From: Pristionchus mayeri
Lineage: Eukaryota; Nematoda; Chromadorea; Rhabditida; Neodiplogasteridae
Assembly (NCBI GenBank): GCA_036245805.1
Contig: BTRK01000005.1
Span: forward strand, 30,795,469-30,859,468
Reading direction: 5' to 3'
Length of the DNA: 64,000 bases
Below the pieces are notes generated by a model, which had not been told where the DNA came from, did no database searches, and saw only the letters and a program-made list of their open reading frames with translations. Within the stretch, counting starts at the first letter, position 1. The number at the start of each line of letters is the position of its first letter. Position numbers and translations under genes: made by a program. Shown piece after piece: positions 36,901-46,850 of this stretch.

Positions 36901-37886
36901 AAACGTGTTATATAGAATCTCAAGAGAGGATTGGAGAGAGGCAGGGTCAGAGTAAGACCAGAGTTTAACATCATCTGCGTAAAGAATACAGTGTACATTA
37001 GGAGGAAGTAAGGAGGGCAGGTCACTGATGTACAGGGAGAAAAGAAGGGGTCCTAAAACAGAGCCTTGGGGAACTCCTGAGAGGGCAGGGAAAGAAGGAG
37101 AGGAAGAGGCATTGATGGAGACAGATTGTGATCTACCGAATAAGAAAGAGCGAATCCAGGACAGGAGGGAACCACAAATGCCTAGAAGTGAACATTTGTG
37201 AATGAGTAAGTCGATTGGGATAGAGTCAAAGGCGCGAGAGAAATCGATAAATAAAATCGATAAATCGATAAATAATAAATGAAGAGACTGTGGCATCGTT
37301 TCTCGACCTCTAATCCCCCATCTAGACTATAATTCTCCTTTTAGGTAGGTAGTTGACACTAGGTAATTGATATAACACTTGAAAACTAAGATAAATTTAT
37401 GCTAAATTGCCTAAAAATAAACCGTTACTAATCTCCACTCGATGCCAGGTGAATGAAGTCGGCAGCAATCGCGTGATCGGTGAAGAGCATGGAGAGACTA
37501 TGGAACGCATTCGGCTGATCGGACATCCTCTGAGGTAAGAAAAGTTCGAGTAGTCGTTTCTCCATTTTCCACACCCTTTCACCGCATAACATAGCTATAG
37601 AGTATGCGACATAAAGAAACGATTTCCCGAATTTTTCACTCTCCTGAGAGTTGAGAGGCGCGAATAGACAATTCTTACAATGATGCTAAACTGTACCGAA
37701 TTGCTCAGCAAATGATGAATTACGATCTCCTGTGGGCCATCATATTTTGCATGAGAGCCAATGAAGATATCGTTGATTGACCACTTTTGCAGAGTGCCTT
37801 CGCTCGCTCGTCTCGCTGCAATAGCAGTGCAGAAGATCGGAGGATACGAGTCGAAGTTGCAGCAACTGGCAGACAGATTCGTCTGA
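21976..37886 (+). CDS. Unrecognised multi-exon gene with SOCS-box-like C-terminus
   Basis: Exons with matching phases are 21976-22069 (DSLVVADKGSPDA), about 22162-22245, 22413-22545 (VGDLFEFGFVCYVFV), 22793-22846, 23017-23088 (NMRFDPGPYFVSCGE), 23204-23234, 23421-23488, 25381-25460, 25541-25655, 25801-25875 and 26044-26118. The last two are 37449-37534 (TMERIRLIGHPLR) and 37793-37886 (VPSLARLAAIAVQKIGG, then stop). The tail resembles a SOCS box (VPSL..L...AI), which recruits elongin C. The intron 26119-37448 is phase-compatible but about 11.3 kb and full of transposons, so linking the last two exons to the rest is an inference. One exon seems missing between 23488 and 25381, where a foldback lies. 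The start exon was not found. Confidence 0.5.
23239..23385. mobile_element. MITE of the GGCACTTCTTCG family, copy 2
   Basis: Inverted ends (TCACTTCTTCGATATTTG and CGAAGAAGTGCC) enclose a run of 16 G. It lies in the intron directly after the exon ending at 23234, leaving only about 4 bases of donor context. No clear target duplication is seen. Confidence 0.75.
23899..25310. repeat. Two adjoining inverted repeats
   Basis: Arms 23899-23925 and 24202-24230 (ACCGGTTAAGCCAGGCTG) form one small hairpin. Immediately after, 24247-24610 pairs with about 24885-25310 (GATCCGGAGGTCCATACTCG and complement), forming a larger foldback with a ~270 bp loop. All of it is non-coding and lies in an intron of the surrounding gene. 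Confidence 0.75.
26228..26473. mobile_element. MITE of the AACCAGTTGCTGG family, copy 2
   Basis: It has the same ends and internal units as 16395-16651 (TCTGGTTTCTCC, ACCAGTTGCTGGGGAACCCG), with an A-rich insertion near the centre (26335-26357). It lies in the giant intron of the SOCS-like gene. Confidence 0.8.
26506..27539. mobile_element. Non-autonomous hAT element, 1,034 bp
   Basis: The ends are TAGGGTTGACAAAGG and complement, flanked by an exact 8-bp repeat GTGATAAA (26498-26505 and 27540-27547). Sub-terminal inverted repeats (ATCCTTCCGGAAGGAT units) are present on both sides. The middle has no transposase frame that I recognise. Confidence 0.9.
27896..29796. mobile_element. 1.9 kb insertion of unknown type in the LINE
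   Basis: An exact 11-bp repeat CTAGGTATAGG flanks it (27885-27895 and 29797-29807), and LINE coding sequence continues on both sides. The ends (TAGACACCACAAGC and ...CCACGTTGTGGACC) show only weak inversion. The interior has a run of 14 C near 28890 and no recognisable transposase. A 9-11 bp duplication would suit a Mutator-like element, but retroposition cannot be excluded. Confidence 0.7.
31004..31311 (+). repeat. 5' LTR (308 bp)
   Basis: It begins TGTTGTATAGGAACCC and ends GGATACAACA. A TATTTTATTT stretch at about 31227 is a possible promoter element. It matches the 3' LTR except for three substitutions and a 2-bp (CT) length change. Confidence 0.95.
31623..32652 (+). pseudogene. gag region of the LTR element, frame broken
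   Basis: The capsid/nucleocapsid region starts at ATG 31623 and is open to 32153, then continues in another frame from about 32113. The shift coincides with a tandem triplication of 'gctggaggaggtcaagaag' at about 31993-32075. The zinc knuckle CLSCGKKNHKRDDC lies near 32509-32550. A second CCHC knuckle follows at about 32565-32607 but in the pol frame, so there is another frame change between the two knuckles, either programmed or a mutation. Confidence 0.85.
32625..35977 (+). pseudogene. pol region (protease, RT, RNase H, integrase), frame broken
   Basis: Aspartic protease (IDTGAD at about 32709) and the start of RT are in one frame to about 33250. RT palm motifs (VIFSQIDLAEAY; YLDDII at about 33568) are in a second frame to about 33640. 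The rest (RNase H with AADACEDGIGAVI; integrase zinc finger H..H..CDRC; core HIDYAG, VSDNGTQF, NGQAERF) is in a third frame to 35977. Two shifts therefore break pol, and no single polyprotein can be made as written. Codon choice is GC-richer than the surrounding DNA. Confidence 0.9.
36001..36306 (+). repeat. 3' LTR (306 bp)
   Basis: It is a near-identical direct repeat of 31004-31311 and directly follows the polypurine tract. Confidence 0.95.
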
Positions 37887-37978
37887 GGGAAGAGAGCGCA
37901 ACCCTCCGTCTCATTATCCCTTGCCCTTCCATGTCACTTGTATTCATTAAATCATAACCTTGTAGTGGTCATATGACA

Positions 37979-37984
37979 AATAAA
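37979..37984 (+). promoter_or_regulatory. Poly(A) signal AATAAA
   Basis: It lies 93 bp after the stop at 37886 and supports 37793-37886 being a real terminal exon on the plus strand. Confidence 0.55.
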
Positions 37985-38229
37985 ACTTAATGACGAAAAA
38001 ATAACGTTTCAAAAATGAGAGTTCGCATATTCACCACAGGTATACAGACAAGCTGACAGAATTTGTTGATTCTGATGAGTTGATTCCGTATCAATTCTCA
38101 AAATATGTACAAGAATCACGAAATATCGAGAATAGGTTTGATTGTTCATGATTAGCGATTGAATTAACGCATAATATCTTCTTCATCGAGTTTTATCGTA
38201 TTCGGGCAGAACCCTCTTTCATCGACTCC

Positions 38230-38900
38230 GGGTAGAACCCTCTTTTACCGTTATTGTGTATGATGCCAATTTTTTTAAATTCATCTCAAGATCGGGAAAT
38301 ATTTCGAAATAAAATCTTCGGAATTTATTCGGGAGACAAATAGCACATGATGAACTCAAGAAAATGAAAGAGAAAACGTTTAAAATATCTAATTTGTTGC
38401 AAGAATTATGTGGTAAACAAGGGAATACAGAAAAGATGGTTAATTTTGTATAACGTGGTTTTGATAACATGAAATGCTTCTGATATCAATACTAGAAAGG
38501 CGTGAAAATGGAATTTAAAAGGCGTATGGGGGACAGATAATATACCGATTCAATAGAAATCCGATGTGTGCTAATTATCACTCGATTGATCCTTGGAGTG
38601 GTTCTTCTCAATCTCCTCTTCTTCCTTCCTTACAATGTTGGTCTTTTCGGGCTTGTTTCCATCGGGTTCGAACAATTATATCGCTTGCTCCTTGCACGAA
38701 GAATCTGCGAATCGATCGACAGCCAATTTGAGCACTTTGACTTCCGAAATTCCCTCCCGATCCTGAATGAGTTGTCATTATTGATAATTTAAGCCTTCCT
38801 ATTGTTGTTCGATTTTCCACTTTATATATATCATTGGATACCACCTATATTGGATAAAACTTTGTGTCAGATCCAAAGGAACCAAACTGGTCCATCACTC
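38230..38900 (-). pseudogene. Second 3' tail copy of the 54-59 kb family
   Basis: This is similar to 15830-16352 over coding tail and 3' flank ('agatccaaaggaaccaaactggtcc' in both). The frame is broken: on the minus strand the conserved RFADSSIKEQ region is no longer continuous. It joins directly to a GH47-like fragment upstream (38935), which is not the arrangement at the intact loci. Confidence 0.65.
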
Positions 38901-38934
38901 CCTGCCCTGTATCGAGTATAAATCCTTCTCACCT

Positions 38935-39165
38935 TTTGCAAGTAGACGGGATTGCCAGTGAGATTGGGCAAGTAGTCGAACTCGAACTGCAGTGAGCCAA
39001 AATCGGACAGAATCGAGCAGCCTGAATCAATCCCGCAGTTACGGTAGTCTCCGATTACTATACTAATAGATCAATCGACACTCTCCCTCACCTCCCGATG
39101 CTCAACCGTAGATGAATGCACTGCCCATCTGCAGGTTGATCAGCGAGAAGGGACGGATTGCCTGC
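38935..39165 (-). pseudogene. GH47 alpha-mannosidase fragment
   Basis: Two minus-strand exon-like blocks, about 39104-39165 (PFSLINLQMGSAF) and 38935-39052 (SDFGSLQFEFDYLPNLTGNP), match glycoside hydrolase family 47. These enzymes trim alpha-1,2-mannose from N-glycans in the ER and Golgi; the family motif is like GTLQLEF.YLS.LTG.P. The blocks are adjacent and in order. The rest of the enzyme is missing, and a C-terminal GH47-like piece lies upstream at 46560-46665 in non-collinear order. Confidence 0.65.
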
Positions 39166-39386
39166 ACGACGGATTACTATATTCTGGTAATCGATATTCC
39201 CTCCCTGAATGACTACAGTAACCAAATAATATTTAACATTGGTACGATAAGAGTTACAACTGAATTATCGACCGCGATACGGAATGCGATGCTACCGTAT
39301 CCTTCTTACTGTATCCATTTCCATTTCTTACCGTAACCGTTTCAGTCCCCGATCGTCCTACCGTATTCTCGTCTTAACCCAGAGAC

Positions 39387-39966
39387 ATGCCTTTCCAAGT
39401 CATCGTCGCCGACTTGGAGAGGGAGGCACGTATTCACATGCAAATTGTCTCGCTTCCTTCTGATCAAAGCGATTTGCATGCCTCGTCGCGGACTCGATGC
39501 AGACTTCAAACAAGATTTGCCATCTCGATGCGAGCTCGCGACTGCTTTTCTTTTCTATTAGAATATCACGTAATCGTTCTTCTTTCTCGTTATCCTCCCA
39601 GTTGTTTTTCAGGCACAGCTCATCGACGGTCCATTCAAATGCCCTAACACGAAGCGACCATTCCACCTCTATCCCGTGGTGAGCATATTTCATTTTGGCG
39701 ATCCTATCAAGTATCATAAACAATAATCCAAATTAATATTTGGTATGGCTTTCCTCGAAACCATGATCCTACTCAGCAATAGTTTCTGAATCCTTTCGCT
39801 CGTCCCCACAATCGATTAAATTCTCCCCATTATGAACCTGAGAGATGACGATTTCGAGTTACTGCTTGTGCTCTGCGTGTAAGATGATACCATGGCCTTG
39901 AATGAGAAATATTATCGTAGCTTCGGGTAGATCAAAATAACTCCTTAGAAATAGCCACCACATCTT
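39387..39966 (+). pseudogene. Partial copy of the 41.8-44.8 kb plus-strand gene
   Basis: An exon-like block at 39613-39679 (FKCPNTKRPFHLYPV, acceptor ttttcag, donor GTGAGC) parallels exon 3 of that gene at 42651-42719. The following intron is nearly the same as 42720-42990 ('cattttggcgatcctatcaa'). At about 39967 similarity stops and sequence equivalent to 45973 onwards begins, so this is a rearrangement junction. No other exons of the gene are present here. Confidence 0.6.
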
Positions 39967-40174
39967 CCAATAAATCTCCTCACCCTGTGCCATCTCTCTC
40001 ACCACTTTCGTTTCGATCATTCACAACGAAAGTGGTTGCGAAATACAGCGCGGATAAAATAGTGTTGCTGCCACATCAACACCTTACACGCTACCGTACT
40101 CACAATCTCTTATCCCTACCGTCCTCACCTGGTATCGAAAGGGTTTTGCTCCTTCCGTAGGTGGTGTTCATTGT

Positions 40175-41170
40175 TTCCCACCACATGCACAGCTCGGGCA
40201 CGTTGGTGATGCACAGACAGATTGCACCCGCGTCCAGCATGCTCAAAGGGAGAGATGATTGAAAATTAAAAATAATTACAACTGTACTGTCTAAATTCTA
40301 AAAAAATATGGGCATTGGGAATTACATGATTAATTCTACGTTAAAAGAGATGGTTCAGCACTGTTCCACTGCTTCCATGGTCATCAAAGTCCAGCCAATA
40401 AATTGATCATCGCCATATCACTCCTCACTCACTCCTCAAAAAACGGCCCACCTTTCCACGATGACTGCATTCTTCTCGGCTACCGTATCCTTCCTGTGGT
40501 GCACACCATACGTGCACTTCAACCCCTTGACCTGGATACGGTAGGAGTCACATATCAATTTCTCGAATTGATCATCACATCACTCTACAGTATACCGAGT
40601 ATTGATTGAGCCATCTCATTTACCGTATATCTCTACTACAGTATACCTTTGCAATCTGCTCGGGGGTAGCTTCGTTAACCTCCTTGTCGACAGCGCGTGC
40701 CTTCAATCGATTTTGATTTACAAAACAATTCAAGGCAATATTCCAAGCGTCAATCTCTCAATTGAAGTTTCGGTTTTAATATTGAAACAAACGAAAATCG
40801 CATTAGCATCACCTACAAAGCATGTTCTTCGTTTTTCCTTTGCTTCTTTGAAGTATCAAGCACAACTCCATAATTTCTCTCATAATTTCCTCCACCCTCT
40901 TCCTCTCACCTTCTCTTTCGCATCAACAAAGTTGTCCTGCACGGCGGCGTTGATGAAGGCATTGGCCTCCTCGATACGACGGATGTACACGGAGATCAAC
41001 TCGAATGAGGAACTCTGCAGGGAACGGATTATCGATTGATTGATAGAACAGCCCCCAGAACCAAGTTTCTAAACTGAAGTCCCTTTACCTCCTTGTCCCT
41101 GATCATCCTCGCAGCTTGGGAGGCGGAGATCTGGAGGAGGTCGTCAGCGGGAGGAGGAACGCACACCCTC
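40175..41170 (-). pseudogene. FAAH-type amidase, N-terminal half (copy A)
   Basis: Minus-strand exons resemble fatty-acid amide hydrolase, a serine hydrolase that cleaves lipid amides. They are about 41089-41170 (LQISASQAARMIRDKE), 40910-41014 (ELISVYIRRIEEANAFINA), 40647-40701, 40452-40531 (VKGLKCTYGV) and about 40175-40245 (TNVPELCMWWETMN). The piece that should carry the catalytic lysine (a GVP..VK motif before VKGL) is not found between the third and fourth exons. The Ser-Ser-Lys nucleophile exon and everything after it are also absent. It cannot encode an active enzyme as it stands. Confidence 0.7.
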
Positions 41171-41778
41171 AACAACGAGTTTTTTTCAAAAAATTTCACT
41201 TAATTCTTCAAATTATGATCAAACCATTAGGATCATCGATTTCACTAATATCCTTGTCTCAATAAACCAATTCAATCTGTCGAAACCCCTCACCTCCTCG
41301 TGAAGAGTGCACGGTAGAGGTATTCTCATTTATGAATATTTCATAGATTGGTGATTATTGCAACAATATGGTATATCAGTTACTCAACAAAGACGAAACC
41401 CTATCCCAAGACGTGACTCATTGCGCGCGCGTCGTGTGTATGAGAGAGTATGCACAAGTAAGAGAGCGCGTGATGTGGTAGATTAGAATATCACGTAGCC
41501 TTCATTCTCCCCATCAGCTCCCTACCCATCCGGTTCTTTTTTATCTCGTTTACGCTCAAATTAATTCTTCAAATTTAATTCTTGCATTATATACTATATA
41601 CAGTTCAGAGTAGTGTTCCGCTCATCCTAGTACTACCACGATATCGATATTCCTCAGATCATTTTAAATGTAATTATCATATATCTTTATCTTTTTCACA
41701 TCCCTAACCTCTTCCCTCTCGTTTTTATGCGAAAGTTGCACTTTCAATCTAATTTTCGTGTGAAAGAATAAAATTGCA

Positions 41779-44700
41779 GGTAATGTTATCGTTGTCGTTA
41801 GCTCAGAAGAAGGCGAGAAAAGCAGCACTGGCTAAGCCTCGCAATACCCCACCGGGCCCAGAGTTCTCAGCAGCACTCGACAAGTGGATACGCTTCGAAG
41901 TGAGCGAAGCACAACTTCATAACTTATCACGTACAATCGACTGACTGTATTCTTATACAACGCAAACTTTCTCGAGTGTGGATAAACGAGAGTGAGATCT
42001 CACCCCATACTAGCAAACTGTCCAACGACCTCATTTAGTATCACGGGAGATCACGAGTGGGTATACTGTAACAGGAATAGGGGAAACTGTAAGAAGCCTG
42101 TTCGAACCAGTATAAACTGCTGCAAAGATTCTAGTTACTATAATTGAAGAAGTGCCATCTAAAGTGGAAAATTTCGGAGCAATTGGAAATGGTTCTTGAT
42201 ATCAAAACAATAAATATTGGGTTTAATATTTTCAATCTTCAGCACTTCCGAAACCCGAGGTTCAATTAATTATACCACGATCTCGATTTTCGCATACGGA
42301 TGGTCGACGGAAACGGGGAGGAGTTGCAATGGACGGCAGGAGATCCTCATATGTCAAGAATGGGATACAAAGGAGCCGAACTTCTGCTTACCCTATGGAA
42401 TTCAACCACGATTCTCAAGGAAAGGGGACCCGGACTACTGACCTACGTCTCGGTTCGCCTGGTCAAGGGCAAAATTCGCATTATCGTAAGAATTACTACT
42501 TTATACAAGGGAAAGATATAGGAATAAAATTGAGATGCACGACACTAATTTTGAACATGGAGTAAATTATGCTCTATCCATCTACGACTTCTTCTTTTTT
42601 ATTTTACGGCATTCATTACCTTACCTCTCTGAGAGTGCATCGTTTTCAGGAAGAGCTTCGGCACGGTCCGCACACTTGCAATCGTACCAGGACGATGTTC
42701 CACCTCGATCCTGTGGTATTTCATTTTGGCGATCCTATCAAGTATCATCCAAATGAATATTTTATTAGGGATTTCCTCGAAATCATGATCATACTCAGCA
42801 ATAGTTTCCGAATCGTTTCGTTCGTCCCAACAATCGATTAAATTCTCCTCATTGTACCTGAAAGATGACGATTTCGAGTTGATGCCGGTGTTCTGCGTGT
42901 GAGATGACGCCACGGTCCTGAACGAGAAATATTATCGTAGCTTCGGATAGATCAAAATAGCTCCTTAGAAATAGCCACCACATCAAAGTATGCATTATAA
43001 ACTCTCCCTCCTGTACATTACTCAGAGGGAATCTGCAAGAAAAAATGGTTCTCAATCTAAAAATCATTCATATTTTTGCCAATAATTAATGTGATTTACA
43101 GACTGCAGACGACCTCCTACAGTACGTAAAGGCTGTAGAGAGCGACTGCAAAGATATTCAACCGAAAGCCGATGCTCGTGACAAAGCCATTCTCTCATAC
43201 AAGCGGGCTGCCCGTGAATTGAGAGAACATGGCTACGTCAAGCAAAGGAATGCATTTGTCGTCCATCTAAGTTCAAGCGAAGATGAGACGACCAAAGGGG
43301 GAGGGATGAGGGTGAGTTCCCCACTTCATTTCACACATTTTCTCTTCCTCTCTCCTCTCTCTTCCTATAAACACAAATAAAACGAGAGAGCAAGTGTAGC
43401 CACGGTTCGAATTTTCATTACCAGCAGATAATGAAGTGGAAAGCTGGGGGTTAAATTAATTGACTTTAAACATCTAAGCCATTTTAGGGTTTCTCGATTG
43501 GGAAAAGCGACGGCGACGTCGCGCCTTTCGAGTGTGCGTGCGAGGTGAGAAATTATTTCAAAATAAAAAGCGAGTATAATACGAAAAATAATTATTTATG
43601 TTTTATGACAATAATATCGGGCTAATCTGAAATGATATACGATATGGATAAATCGACAGTAGCTTCTGCAATGCGCGTGATCCTCCTAAGTTCACATGCC
43701 ACTGATGAGAGAGCGTGCTAAATTGGGAAAGGAGCGAACAAATTATTAATACCGGTCAATATGTTTAGCTCAAGAAAGCGATCACGTTCATCCTCCAGAC
43801 GGATCAGAGGAAAGGTTGTCCTACTCGAGGCGCATGGAAATCAAGAAATGGACAACGTATTTGTCCGCATGGATCCAGCAGGATCTTGCCGAGTAACTTC
43901 TTTCACTTATGAAGCACCGCACTTCTTGGATAGTTGCCCCCCCCCCTCCTCTCCTATCATTTATCATCTCCTCTCCCATTGCAAAAGGGTTGTGTGACCG
44001 GAAATCAGGGAGAGATGCCTAGAAATGAATGCCTAGAAAAAAAATTACTTCTCAATATAGAAATGATAATCTCTTCATTCGCAGAACTTTTCACTACTCC
44101 TCAGGATTAGAGTGTGTAGACTGAAGAGACTATCGTATCGTTTCTCGAATTATAATGCTCTCCAATAATGATTTCGCTTTCAGTGTCTCCCCCGAGAGGT
44201 CACCGTGGAGACCATTGCCACCTCTCTCGCTGCCACCAATAGGCGAATCCTACTGGTGGCCATGGGATGCCGAACTGGTAAGAGGAAACACTGAATATTG
44301 ATCACTTGTATGGAGGATAGAGAAAGAGAGACAAGACAGTATACCTTATTCTGAGAATACTCTAGCTTTTCTGCACTTCTAGAATCATGCAATACACAAC
44401 GCTTACTCACTTATCTCAGGAGTAGATGGAGGTGTCGCTCCCGTGCCCTTGCCGGAGCCCATCAAGAAGAAGCGCACCACTGTCCTCTTCACGACTGAGT
44501 CGGGCGGGGCGTCGATTGAAGTGCCCAACTGGAATCCTGCGACACAAACGTTGCTTCGGGTGAGAAATACGTCACTATAAATACATCAATCCAACCTATT
44601 TCTAGTCTCCTTAGTGAACAACCTCTAGTATTTAGTGACGCAGCACTTGAACTTTGTAGGCGATCGAGAGCAATTGCCACTTTGTAGGCCATCGAGAACA

Positions 44701-44816
44701 CGCCCCCCCCCCACCGACGAGAACGAGCATCCCGGTTTCATCGAGAAAGTGGTCAAATCCCTCGTAGGAAGTGAATCCTACGAGAGGATGGAGAAGAACC
44801 GATTCACTGTTGTATG
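41779..44816 (+). CDS. Unrecognised multi-exon gene with one in-frame stop
   Basis: Plus-strand exons with good splice sites are 41779-41899 (LAQKKARKAALAKPRNTPP), 42243-42485 (GDPHMSRMGYKGAELLLTLW), 42651-42719, 43102-43313 (RDKAILSYKRAARELREHG), about 43489-43540, 44186-44275 (EVTVETIATSLAATNRRILL) and 44420-44561. The last, about 44661-44816, ends KNRFTVV and a stop. The second exon has TAA at 42267-42269 in the conserved frame. I recognise no family; the protein is mixed basic and hydrophilic without membrane segments. Copies of its third and last exons lie at 39613 and 46390. The last exon's acceptor is tandemly duplicated ('actttgtagg' twice). It may be a pseudogene or carry a sequence error. 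Confidence 0.5.
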
Positions 44817-45204
44817 AGGGGCCACCGTGCCCTCCATCGTATCCATGTTTTTTGATGAAGTAATAAAAAAATATCTTGATCGTACCTTGTTCTTCTTTCC
44901 CTCGATGAGCCATCTCTTGGGGAGATTCGACGAGAGAATTACGGAGACCTGAGAGCATCAACGTTACTCTTACATTATACAAATATTTATACATTCCTTT
45001 CAAAAGACAGTGTTATTTTCATGCACTCACTAGTGAATGAAGACTCATAAAAAGGCATTCTGATACTATACAAAAATATTGTATTCCCACAACATTCCCC
45101 AATCCGAGATTCAGCACGACTAGAGCAAATCTGGACCCCTGTTATTTCAATGCCATCTGCTTCTCCTTTGTACTATATGAAATGTTTCTGGGTCCATCTC
45201 TACC

Positions 45205-46258
45205 GTACCTTCCATGTAGAATACTCTCAGCTTGCCCTTGGCAATTGGTTCCTCGATACGAAGTGCCTCCGCCGCATCTCCACCCATCACCTGGCAAGCA
45301 TAGAATCACATTCAATCATACTCTTAAACTTTATGTAGTTCTCCAGGAGAATTACTACTTCATAACAAACTAAAGAATCATTCGACAAGACTGTCGATGA
45401 TTAGTTCTCACAAAGAAGACGGAAATTAAAATCCCCGAAACAGAATAAATCGGCTAATATGCACGGGCAAATAGTGAATTCATAATAACCTTGAACATGA
45501 GTGGCAGATCGGCTGCGTATCTGCAGATGGGTCCGATATCTCCGCATCTCCGTGCGGTAGCCATGGGCCACTGGGTTACGACCCTCCAGAGTGATCACCC
45601 ATGCATAAGAAAGAAATTCTCGTTACATATTCGGCATACTTCATGTCCCAATAATTCTACTATCATTTCTACTTGATAATGTTCTTATCATCATCCTTGT
45701 TTCCCGTTTCAATTAACTAAGGGATGAAACGGCAATTTTTGGGCGGAGTACATCATCACTGAATTTCCCTTCGTACCAGGGGTAGGCTTGAGTCGGAATA
45801 CTCCATTGAAGAATGAGGGCATTCGAATGGATCCTCCGATGTCACTTCCCACTCCAATCAATGAACCAGCTGAGGCAACGAGTGCTGCCTCCCCTCCAGA
45901 GGAACCACCAGTGATGCGTCTGAGGAGGAGGGAGGGGATTAGATGAGGGATGAGGAGGAGAGCTGCCAATGCTTCCAATAAACCTCCTCACCGTGTGCCA
46001 TCTCTCTCATCGATCATTCAAAACGAAAGTTGTAGCGAAATATGGCGCGGATAAAATAGTATTGCTGCCACTTCAACACCTCACACGCTACCGTACTCAT
46101 CATCTCTTATCCCTGCAGTCCTCACCTTGTATCGTAAGAATTTTTGCTCCTTCCGTAGATGGTGTTCATTGTTTCCCACCCCATGCACACCTCGGGCACG
46201 TTGGTGATGCACAGACGGATTGCACCCGCGTCCAGCATTCTCAAAGGGAGAGATGATT
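45205..46258 (-). pseudogene. FAAH-type amidase, C-terminal part (copy B)
   Basis: Minus-strand blocks are about 46170-46258 (TNVPEVCMGWETMN), 45775-45960 ([30 protein letters not shown]), about 45488-45575 (GPICRYAADLPLMFK) and about 45212-45295 (KGKLRVFYMEG). The second carries both serines of the amidase-signature Ser-cisSer-Lys triad. N-terminal exons are missing, because upstream lies a plus-strand exon instead. The first block is shared with copy A inside a ~365 bp duplicated segment (39975-40340 and 45975-46340), exactly where A stops and B starts. Confidence 0.72.
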
Positions 46259-46389
46259 GAAGATTACAAATAATTACAACTTTATTGTCTAAATTTTTTA
46301 ACAAATATTATGTGCATTGGGAATTATATGAATAATTCTACGATAGAAGAGATGGTTCAGCACTTTCACTTGCCCCTTTGTAGGCCGAT

Positions 46390-46508
46390 GAGAGGCCATC
46401 CCTCCCCCTCCCAAGGACAAGAAGGACTTCATCGACTTAGTGGTGGACAGCCTCGTCGGCACTGAGTCCTACGATGGGGAGAAGCAGAATGTGTTCACAT
46501 TGGTCTAA
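46390..46508 (+). pseudogene. Isolated last-exon copy of the 41.8-44.8 kb gene
   Basis: It encodes DFIDLVVDSLVGTESYDGEK and a stop, matching FIEKVVKSLVGSESYERMEK at 44.73 kb. The acceptor 'ctttgtag' is kept, but the frame right after it is shifted. No other exons of that gene are near, so it is a duplicated end. Confidence 0.6.
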
Positions 46509-46559
46509 GTGGCCATCGCTCCTGCCTTCCTCCCATTCCTAGTTTCCGGGAGAATAAAG

Positions 46560-46850
46560 ATATTCCTCGTACCTTGTTCTTCTTCCCCCGATGAGCCAAG
46601 TCTTGAGGAAGTACTCGTAGTAGGAATCGGCCATTGTTCCCATTGAGAAATCACCTGAGAAGATAAGATGAGCAAGACATTGTATTCGATAATGACCTGG
46701 GCGATTCATAATTCCTTCATATCTTGATAACTCAGGGACAGAATCATGAAGAAGGGGAAGCATTTGATGACAATGGCTGCCTCTCCGAAGGCCATCACGA
46801 TGAGCGAGAGGTAGACGAAGCCTCGACCCATCCCCATCAGGAAGTTCTGC
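46560..46850 (-). pseudogene. GH47-like C-terminal fragment and hydrophobic exon
   Basis: The minus strand at about 46560-46665 encodes MGTMADSYYEYFLKTWLI, which matches the GH47 mannosidase motif MG..ADSFYEYLLK.W. Upstream, 46724-46850 encodes a membrane-like helix (GFVYLSLIVMAFGEAAIVI) that I cannot place in GH47. A shorter degraded match (PKRWLIEGKKNK) is at 44880-44960. Both lie convergent to a last-exon copy of the plus-strand gene, so a two-gene segment appears duplicated. Confidence 0.5.

Larger units (their letters stand above)
30352..36902. mobile_element. Foldback element (arms of about 0.6 kb) split by the LTR retrotransposon
   Basis: The left arm 30352-30998 and right arm about 36307-36902 are inverted copies (ends ATCACGAGTCAGTGGA and complement). 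A 6-bp repeat ACGTGT flanks the whole (30346-30351 and 36903-36908). Removing it rejoins the LINE frame between LEILYN and WSSDWG. Its original loop must have been very short, since the retrotransposon sits almost at the symmetry centre. Confidence 0.82.
27682..37296 (-). pseudogene. LINE reverse-transcriptase remnant, split by nested insertions
   Basis: Three minus-strand pieces form one CR1/Jockey-like reverse transcriptase. Piece 36903-37296 has FIDFSRAFDS, GVPQGSVLGPLL and YADDVKLW. Piece 29797-30345 (DKWSSDWGLTVSL through VTYVRPILEYCSELWSP) is the thumb and connection region. Piece 27682-27895 (FLANRAVPLWNCIPHNI) is the C-terminal end. The copy is 5'-truncated near 37.3 kb and has at least one frameshift at a T run (about 29815). 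The gaps are explained by insertions at 27896-29796 and 30352-36902. Confidence 0.85.
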
